A stretch of DNA of 64,000 bases from Symbiodinium natans (lineage: Eukaryota; Sar; Dinophyceae; Suessiales; Symbiodiniaceae): assembly GCA_905221605.1 (NCBI GenBank), contig CAJNDS010000084.1, forward strand, positions 93,501-157,500. Direction: 5' to 3'. This document shows, one piece after another, positions 13,199 to 22,800 of this stretch; position 1 is the first letter of the stretch; every line of letters begins with the position of its first letter. The notes under the pieces were generated by a model that made no database searches, was not told where the DNA came from, and was given only the letters and a program-made list of their open reading frames with translations. Position numbers and translations under genes: made by a program.

Positions 13199-13663
13199 GT
13201 GACAACCTTCTTTGCCACATGTTCTTGCGACATGTTGCGACTTTCTGTGCTTGGCGGCCGGAGAGTCGGTGTCGTGGATCTTCCCTCCGAGATGGAACGA
13301 CAAACGCCATTGCACGATATTGCACGTGCGCCTGGCATGCCTTCACATTGCTGCCCGAACGAGCATCTACCGTTGCAGCCTGCCTTAAAAAGGGTGCGGG
13401 TGGAAACTGAAACGACGAAACGCAAAAACTCGAGCACGTTTGAGAAATTGCCTGCTGCTCACAGAGCGCTGTGTGCGGATGATGACCCCTTCCCAGACCC
13501 CTGCAAAAACCTGTTTATCGGGATTGTGTGCTACAGCACCTTCATTCCAGAGTGTGCCATGCCATACATTGCACATTGTTTAACTGCAGCTGGAATGCAC
13601 TTCAACACATGCCTTCAGGCCAATACTCCCCCTTACAACCTCCTCTACCCTAATCATTATTGA
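13199..13663 (+). CDS. Hypothetical open frame, 154 codons
   Basis: The central part is basic (LKRVRVETETTKRKNSSTFE, a possible nuclear targeting patch), followed by a Cys-containing tail ending LLYPNHY and a stop. It lies just beyond the 3' end of the PP2C gene on the opposite strand, so the two would converge. A frame of this length is expected a few times by chance in 64 kb. No family is recognised. Confidence 0.28.
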   Translation: MTTFFATCSCDMLRLSVLGGRRVGVVDLPSEMERQTPLHDIARAPGMPSHCCPNEHLPLQPALKRVRVETETTKRKNSSTFEKLPAAHRALCADDDPFPDPCKNLFIGIVCYSTFIPECAMPYIAHCLTAAGMHFNTCLQANTPPYNLLYPNHY

Positions 13664-14352
13664 AGCTTCATTTGTTGCGGTATGCTGGGACCACTCTGGG
13701 ACCATAACTCCAAGCCCAAAGCTGCAGCACAGCAAGACTGCAACGTTTAAGACCCAAGCCCACCAACTTCAAATCTCGAAGTTCAGACTCAAAGCCCTCA
13801 AACTCAATCTGCCGGGGCGCATGCAGTTTCGAGGCTAATGCTCTCGGACTTTCCCAGGGCGGGCAGACTAGATTCGGACGGCCGGCACCGCTCAAGCAGG
13901 AGGATTCAGGATTTGAGGTCTGTTGGGCTGGCTGTTGGCTCATCAGCTGCTATCACGTAGGGTTTGCAATTCGGTTCCGCGTACGTGTCCAGTCACAGTG
14001 TCACTGATAATGCGTACTTGCAGCCGTGCCTGAATATCCTGTTTTGACGAAATGCTAACACCCCTGTCTTGTCGTGAAAACGCTTCTCAGGCATTGGGGC
14101 CATTTACTGTTGTAGGAACGGGAGCGACTTGCAGCGCAACGGTTCCCTACATGCCCGCCACATGCCCGAAAGTACACTCACTCGCCCGGCGCCTACAACA
14201 TGTCTTGAACCGGGAGAGCCCCTTGTCAACCAGCATGAAGGTGGCCACACACGCTGCCTACAGCCTTGTAGAGTGCATGCATGGTATAGACCCTCTCGAT
14301 TCTAGCAGCCTAGCAGATGTTGCACCTACTTCTGTGGGTCAGGGTTGTACCT

Positions 14353-14414
14353 TCAATCATCTGTGGTGCGGACTGCTATGGCCGTGATGTCGTCCACGGT
14401 GTCGTTGTAAGAGC
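14353..14414 (-). CDS. PP2C exon M, C-terminus (VDDITAIAV) and stop
   Basis: The frame SYNDTVDDITAIAVRTTDD ends in TGA at 14,353-14,355. DDIT-x-I/V-x-V is the final conserved motif of PP2C; its Asp residues sit near the metal centre. The acceptor is CCCTGAG at 14,415, entering with two bases of a split codon. The stop comes ten residues after the motif, a normal length for a PP2C C-terminus. Confidence 0.75.
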
Positions 14415-17111
14415 CTCAGGGTTTAATTACGTCCTGCCCCAGCATTTTTGCCAACAGCGCTGCCAAACGGCGCCCTGAACCTTAAACCCTCTCTCCCCAT
14501 ATGGCATGACTCCGCTGCCTGCCAGCTGTGATGTAGGTGCAGCATGCCGGGCAACTGAATTGTAAGACAACAAGGGGATCAAGAGAATCTCTCCTTCAAC
14601 TTCAAGCAGCTGCATCACACTCAGTGGTTCGGTATGTCTTCCCCTGTTGCGTGCCCTTCCCTTGCACGACTAATGTCTTCAAACATGACAAGCAAAATCT
14701 GCCACGAGATGAATGATTGGGGTGGGTGCCTTCATGGTCTTAGCAGGCTTTGGCAAGCTTTTACATTGGGCTTGTCTCAGTGGCTCGTTGCCCAAACCTG
14801 AAGAAAAACCTGGAGCTCGATGAGCCGACGAGCCTCTGGCCACCTCGAGTCCTTCTTTGAAAAGAAAGCGACCCTCTGGTAAGATGTGTTTAACGGCTCA
14901 AGGTCCACATCTGCGAAGATGGCAAGTCATAAGCCTTTTAAGCCCTTTCCCAACCTTCGAGCCCCTCTAAACCCACAAAAGCTGAACAAGCTGAACAAAA
15001 GCATCCCTCAGACCTTCTGTGCTCAAACCAATCTCACGCCAGGGCCCCCGTGCTGCGGGCCCAGCGTCTTCTCGCGATGGCGCACACTTCCTGGAAGAGC
15101 GGGAGGGGGTTCTGTATAGGCTTTCTGACGCAGCGTCGCGGCCAGATATACTCCGACAAGCTCATAAAGGATAAATGCCTCGGCACTGCAATGCGATACA
15201 TGTCGGATGTGTCGGTCAATACCGCACGACAGCCAGGATGTGTGTCATGGGTTGCCCTGGGATGGTTCGCCAAGACAGGGTTTATTGAAACCAGGAGCTG
15301 CCCAAGAAGCTGATGTCCAGGGCCACAAAACAACAGCTCGACAACAGGGGCAGCTGACAGAATCTGAGAAGTCAGGCCAAGGATGGCCCGAAGCTGGCTT
15401 TCGAAAGCAATTGTGGAGCCTTGTTCAGACCTGCCATACCTATGGGACACTGACGAAATGCTGATGGTGACAGTGACCAAATTCCATAAGCGGCCAGAAT
15501 TCAGCACGTGACCGGGGAACAGGGGAGCATGATGGAGCATGCAACCATGTCTGAGCTGATCGATCTTGCAGACTGTTGTAGTTTGCTTGGATTTTGCAGG
15601 CATCGTCACAAGCATGTTGCCCAAACCGAGGCTTTGTTTGTACGCGAATTGTGCACGAACATCTGTTTGCTTTCGCCGTGGCTCCAGTGTGGCCCGATGC
15701 CCATTTCGAGCGCAATGCTTCTCGCATTGGAAGTCATTAGGAAGTATGCGAGCCGCGCCTTGACGGACATCTCTTTGCGGCGCCACCCATGCCATCCACC
15801 ACAGGATGCATGTTTCGGGCTCCAAAGGACGCGCGTCGGAAACATGAATGCGACGTCGGCGTCGCTCGCAGAATTGTGCCAAGTGTGACGCTGACAAGCA
15901 CCGTTTACGGATGTTTGTGGCTTCCGCGCCCTATCTATGATTTCTATAGGTGTGCAGTGACACAACTCGGGATGGACAGTCCCGAAGAAAAAAGGAGACA
16001 GTATTGGCCGCAAGCCTCAAACTCGCTAATTTCTCACTCGCTATAGCTCCTCCGCCGATCCTGGGCTACGTTGCGGGCCATGATGTGGTTACATCTATAA
16101 ACATCTGAACCGAGCATATCTAGAAAACTGACAAAAACTGACCATGTCAGCCATCTTTCCCCGATCGGCCTCCAAGACCTCATCGGAGACGCCGCCGCTA
16201 CCTTCAGCAAGTTCACCGTTCAAAGTATTTGTGCGAGGTCTCAATAATATTATGGACGCGAGTACTGCGAGTGCAACTTATCTTATTGATGAAAAAGGTG
16301 CCTTGTGATTGCTTGTGTTTGCCATTACATTTGAAGCGGACGGTGGGATGAGAGACTGGAACGTAAGCCAGTTCAGGGGCCCTAAGTGGTGTGCCGACAA
16401 GGTTCACATTTTTTTGGCCACCTCTTGGTACACTTCTCGATTTGTCTTGCGCAGCGGCGATTTCAGGTTTTTTTGCCACCTGCCTTGCAGCCTCGCAAAG
16501 GATTTTTTGCCACGCGCCACTCGTGCGCAGCACTCGCGGACCCTCCGAACCACGACCTGTTTTGATCACGTTAAGTCACAAGACGTTCCACCTGCACACG
16601 TGGACCTCGATGAACCATTTTTGGACCCGGGCTGCGCCAGCACATGCCAGCATGCCCGAGAATGAGCCACTGGCCGCCCACATGCATTCTGGCTTGAAGA
16701 TGGTAATGTAATTGTCGGCGCCAAAGTTCTTGACAGCACCCTTCTGCAACAACAAGCGCGGCACCTCCAAATTGCCCTTCTCACTGAGCTGCCATGCTAA
16801 GAGGGGTGCTCGACTCCACGATTCTGGGTGACTCTCGCCGCGCGCTCCAGCTGCAAGCTGTACTATGGCGCCAACCCAACGCCAACCCCTGTATTTGAGG
16901 GGATGGACCTCTGTTCTTTAGGACCCTGGCCGCCCCCTGTGTGACCTCCGCTTTCGAGCCACTCGGCCGCAGACTGGAAAACTGGAACCCAGGGAGGTCA
17001 TCCCTCTTCGATTTCGTCAAACAAACCGTGTTTTCCAACAGAAAAGACAAGCCGTGTTTTCCAACAGAGAAGAGAACCCAATGAACCCCTCCGCATTATA
17101 CCTCCGAAGAA

Positions 17112-17154
<43 letters not shown>

Positions 17155-19794
17155 AAAGAGGTCGGAATGCATGTCTGTGCAAGTACGCCCACAGAGCCAT
17201 GAGCATGCATGAAAAGTTCGTGTCGCTGGGCAAGAATGAAAACCCCGCAAGGGACCGAGAGAACCTGCCCTCCCCCAACTCGTGGTGTAGTCACCGTTCT
17301 TTCCGTGGGACATCTTGCACAGTACTCTGCTTCACAATTTCCAATCTCTTCGGAAGGTGCTCAATACCATTGTGGCGAGCATGCCGCATGCCCATCACGC
17401 AGCTGCTGGAAACCCAACATTATTCAGCACATTTGGACTGCTGATGTCCGGCTCAACTTCATTCATTCTGTCGAGCCACGACATCTCGTGATCATGCTCA
17501 AATGCTTCTGATAGCCAATCCCTGCCATTGAAGGTATGCTGCAGAGCATCGTTTACTTGAGCAGGCAAAATCACTTTTGTCTGACTTCGGCCGGCATTAC
17601 TAATTTCAAGATCAAGCAGAGGTAGCTAATGTAATCGTGGCAAGCCATGGACAGCAGAAGACTGCAGGCGCCCGGCATAATCGAGTCGCAACCTCCTTCG
17701 TGCTGCAGAACTCGAAGAGTCCTGCAAATTTGTGTCTACTCAAGGCGGGGAAGTTTATTATGGGTCTTCGGTGATTTGTTGGGGTCAATTTGGTAGCTCT
17801 TCGTAACTCTTAGTACAGCCGCAATGAGACCCCTTACCCCCGCGCAACCTCGACTCTGGCTTTGTGTCGTGCACTGGCCCATGTATGCTTTGAAGATCTT
17901 CTTTCGGAAGCGCGTTTTGTGTCATAGGTCTGTACCCAGCGAGTTGACCGTTTGCCTGCTGGGCTACAGGGCCTCCCCAGAGTTTCATACCTTGCAAATG
18001 CCTCCGCAAGTCACAGCACCCGACCCGTACAAAGTTTGTTCCGGGGTACAGGGTGCACGGCTTGCTGGTTGAACTGTGGCTTAAGGACGACACCAGAACA
18101 TGAAACAGTTTGTTCAGCCCGGCCAAGGATGTGCCAGTGCCCGAGTATGCAAACACAAGTGTTTAAGACCGACCGCTGGGATGCAGTTGCAGGCCGGAGT
18201 CCAGGAATCAGTCTTTAGCGTTTAGCGTTTTAGCGTTGAGCGTCAGGATGGCGAGGGTGCGAGGGTCGCTGTAGGGCCCGGATCTGGGGGATCTGGAATG
18301 CTCGCAGCTTTGTGGGTGTTGGGCATTTGGACAGGTTGTCCGGCTAGGCTTGCTTATTGCCAGCCAGTGCTCGGAACTGCAAAACCCAGGACAACCCTCA
18401 AACACAAGGAGCCTACCGAATGTTAAATGAACCTCCCCCGCAAAAAGTCGCGGCTCCGTCGGTGCCGAGGATCAGCATCTCATCCGAGCCCCGAGCGATG
18501 CGGACTGAGGCGACCTCTTTCATGTTACGCTCCGGCAACAAAAGAGCTGCGCCGAACCCGTCCCCCTGTAAGCTGCCCAATCGCTGTACCAAAAGCAGTC
18601 TGAGTCAGAGGCTATAGGCTCTCAACCCCGAAACCCAAAACCCTGAACATTGGGACTTGCGATGTCGGCATAGCTGACTACCTGAGTCATATTTTCAATC
18701 TTCCTTTTCCGCAAAAGCTTTGCTATACGTGCCTCTGGCTCCGCGCTGACGCCGCAGGTGGCGGCCACCGAAGCCCCCAACGAGCGGCTCAAAGCCATAG
18801 CAGGCCACTGGCAGCCTTCGAGCAAGTCTCAGTCGTTCCAGGATTAGCCAAACATTTTTAAGGAATGCCACCGAGGCAGCCTAAGCTGAGCCCCCTGAAA
18901 AAGGGTTGGTCCAGACTTCAAACCTTAACTTTATATGGTAAATGTTCCTGAATTAGAAAAGCTTCTTTTGAGCCGCAAGAAAACAAACAACATTGAACCC
19001 AAATGAAATGGCTCGCGAACATCCAAAAACCCTACATCCCCCTGGCCTGGTGCGAAGATGCGCGACGTCCCTGCGCCAGGACGTAGGCGCCGCACTTCAC
19101 CGCCTGGCGGGGCATTTGGGTTTGAGGAGGTTTGAGGTATAGGCGTTTATAAGTCCTGCGGATGAGTGCCTGTAACGTTCATTCGATGTACAGGTTATGA
19201 AGGAGGGGCTCAAGCTGCAGGGTTGAGGCTGCTGGGACATGTCGCCTATTCCCACGAAGCTTTCCGAACGCCCTTCTTTGGATGGGCCACGATGAGCCGG
19301 TGGGAAGGGCCTTTAATTACTTTGGTGTGATTGTATACATGTTATATACATATACATACACACAGCGTAGGCCAGATATAGGCCAGATAAACCGAAGCCC
19401 CTTGCCGCCTTCCGAGGCGATACGCTCAGCCTCGGCGAGGTCGTCTGGCCTGGCCGAGGCCGACTGAGTCAAATTGGAAGCCTCTAATCTGAGCTTATAC
19501 ATGTCCCAACCCGACATAGTGCAGGAACTGCAGGTCTTCATACCTCTCGCGGCCGTCTACCCTGCAGCTTTGCTTGTCTTGTACTCTGGCATGATACATT
19601 GGATGCCAAAGCAGAACAAAAAGCTGAGCAAACATACTACTGCCAAAAATCGAAAGACAATCTTCGATCTGCTCCCCGACAATTTCCGGCCTGTGATCTC
19701 TTGTGAGACGGTTGACCTGCGTATTTAGTAGTCAACATCTTGCAGGTGGTCTGAGGGATCACATGCCAGGTGCTTTATGTCTGTTTATATATAT

Positions 19795-19826
<32 letters not shown>

Positions 19827-22800
19827 GTGCGTATACACGTACAACAACTGCGAGGGACATCCATAATGCTGGTCTCAACATGACAGCAATGGCGGCCGGG
19901 CAACCACGTCACAAAATAGGCTTCGGGCCACAGGCCACAGGTGCAGAATTAAAGGGTCAATTGCCATGTTCTTAGGTCTTGCAGCCATTCAGCCCGCAGC
20001 CTATGACCATGACCTTCTTCAGACCCCTAACAGCCCTGCCTGCGTTCTGGCCATTGCATCTGACACCATATATGCCAATTTGCATATACCATATCTTGAA
20101 ACATCACAATATATCACAATGCTAAAGTCCACTTGGTACATACTGAATGGTCAGGAGGTGCCTATGGAGTTGGCAAACGAGCAGATCCTTTGACCCATTT
20201 CGTTCTGGTTCCCAGATTTTTGCCTATCATCGAGAAAGGCATAGATATTGTTCAGCTCTCAGACCTGAATCGCTAAGCTTTGGGCGGAAATTTCGGAGTG
20301 GTCCTCCCCGGTCCGCGACACAAGCACCTTCAAGCGGTTGCTCATTTTTTGAACGAAGGCGACGCCAATGTCTGCAAATGTGCAGGGACTAGGAATGCTG
20401 AAGCGGCTACGATCACAACTTTTTACAGCACTAAGCAGAAGCAGATCTTGCAAGAGTTCGCCGCTGGCTCACTGTAACACTGCGATATACTGTGACCTTT
20501 TTGTTGACCACTGCAGCCTGGACCCCTCACTCCGCGATTACACTCTGAATCACACTGAGCCGCACACTTGCCAAAATCCATGCAACCCTTGAAGTAGCCC
20601 TCCGAATCCGAAAGCTCTTCCACCAGCTGGTAGAACCCTGTAAGCGTCAAGCCTTTTAGAGCACCACCCTTACCTGAAGAAACTGAGCCGATGGGCGGCT
20701 CGCGAGTCGCCCACATTGGCCACGTACAGCCAACTCTCGCCCTGCGCGCGGATTCTGTCGGCTCGAATCAACTCAGGGCGGACAGCATTTTTAGGGTTGA
20801 CGATGAATATGATGAATTGAGGGTTCTGGATTTTGCAAGAGAACCCTTGAATCATTCGGACACTTCAGCGGACCATTGCACCTTTCTGAAACTTCTGTTC
20901 GAGAAGCCTGGAGCTCGCTGTCCTCATCCGCTTCCGGGAAGTGGAGCACCTAAGGGTTCTGTACTTCGTCGGGCCACTTAAGGGTTGCGACTACCAGTTA
21001 AAGGCGGGGTGAAGGTCCAACCTTGCTTCCCATCATTTCCCATCTAAGTTGAGCTCAAAGGACAGTCCTGGACTCTCCTGGTGCTGAGAACTAAGAACAG
21101 CTCCAAGGCTACAGTGGCTGTTGTTCCCGATGTCTCCGTGTCGAAGTCCTGCTGCCTTGCAACCAGATTGGTGATCGCAGCATTGCTTTTGCAATTTGAG
21201 TCGCAAGGTTCAGAGCTTGGGAGGTGTGCTCTGGAGCAGCAAGGCTGTGCGGGCTAGAGCTTTCAACGCCCATCGAGTCGACAGTGGGGGACAAGGATGG
21301 GCACAACGTGACCAGAAGGTAGACTTGTCAGTCGGCTCAAAACACAGGAGATACTGATGTGCGGTCGTAGCGCTAGCTGCTTGAAAGCATTGTTGACGGG
21401 TGCTCCAAGAGACACATTCCCGAAACCAAGCACTTGCAGGGAGGATCTTCCAAGGCTCGAGCAGCAGTCCCTCCTGCGCAGGTTTCATGCTGCTTGGGCG
21501 TTTGGGCAGCTTGTAGATGGCGTGCTGTTGGGCATGAGTACACATATATCAGATGCAGATAAAATGAACAAATATGCAAAAAAACACACAGACACACACA
21601 GAGACATGTCCGGACATCCCCCCACGCTTGTGATGTTTTCCGTGGCCACCATTACTGATAGCAGCCAAGTCAACGGAACGGCTTTCCTTTTCCCGATGAC
21701 TCTCGTGCCCAAACCCAGCCTCACGTAACACCCAGCACGAGTTTTGGGAAGGCAGGCCGAATGTTTTCTTGACCCACCTCTTTCCAAGGATGCTGCCTAT
21801 CATCAGCTCAGCACATAAATAATCGAATGTCCAGAATGCAATCATTCTCAAATTCCAGACTGCGATTGCACCAAAGAATGGCTGGCCAGCAGGCTTCTCA
21901 GGCCCGCGATGGTCCCGCAAAGTTGTCACTTCGACATCCCCACCCTGTCTCAAAGTGTGTACTTGCTGGGCATACCCATTCTCTAAGACTAGAAGTTCCA
22001 AAGGAGGAAATGCAAATTCCATTTGCAGACAACAAGGGAGATACATATATCTATACATATATAGATATACATTGTACATATGGTCACCTTCTGGTCACCC
22101 TCCCCCCAACCCCCATTGATTTGAAGTCTCTCCCTTCCTTCAATCCTTCCTTCCCTCCTTGCTTCCTGCACCCTTGGCCCCCGCCAAGTGCTCCGCCCGA
22201 CCAACCGAGTTCGTTGGCAACCCGGCCTCCCAAGCAATCAGACACAACCAGGACCAACCAGTCTAACCAACGCCCCTATGCATCGCTTCCCCTTTCACCC
22301 ACTGTGCGAGTGAATCGCAACCAAGCCGAAAAAAACTCCCTCATACCTCCCTCCCACGTCCTCCCTCCCTCTCTCACGTGCCATCCTAATAGCAAAGCTG
22401 CTTGCGGTCGTGTTTAAACTTTTGTTAACTTCAAGTGGAAAACCCATGCTTCGCCCAATCTTTGCATCGCATTACCATTCTACTCGCCACTGCTACCTCT
22501 CTGCACACTACCGCCACTACCACTACGCTAACCAAGCTGAAGTTATACGTTCGCAGATCGGTATTTGTGGCTGTCCCCGGGTGGCATTCTCTAACTGGAG
22601 CTCCTTGACTCCAACTTCCAAAAGCATAAATGCTGCATCATGTTGACAGCTTCTGCCATCGAACAGTCCAAGCAGTTGTCCCTGTAGCTCTCCTTCATCA
22701 TTCGCGCCTTTTTTAGAGCCCTTGTGCGGTGTTAAGTTTCGCCAAGAGAACCAGCGCTCGACAATGCAGCATTGAACTCAGAACAACCACCAAAGCAACA

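Noticed and set aside
14052-14387. 111-codon plus frame opposite the PP2C C-terminus
   Set aside because: It overlaps exon M, which has a specific conserved motif; treated as an antisense shadow, though the part below 14.35 kb cannot be excluded.
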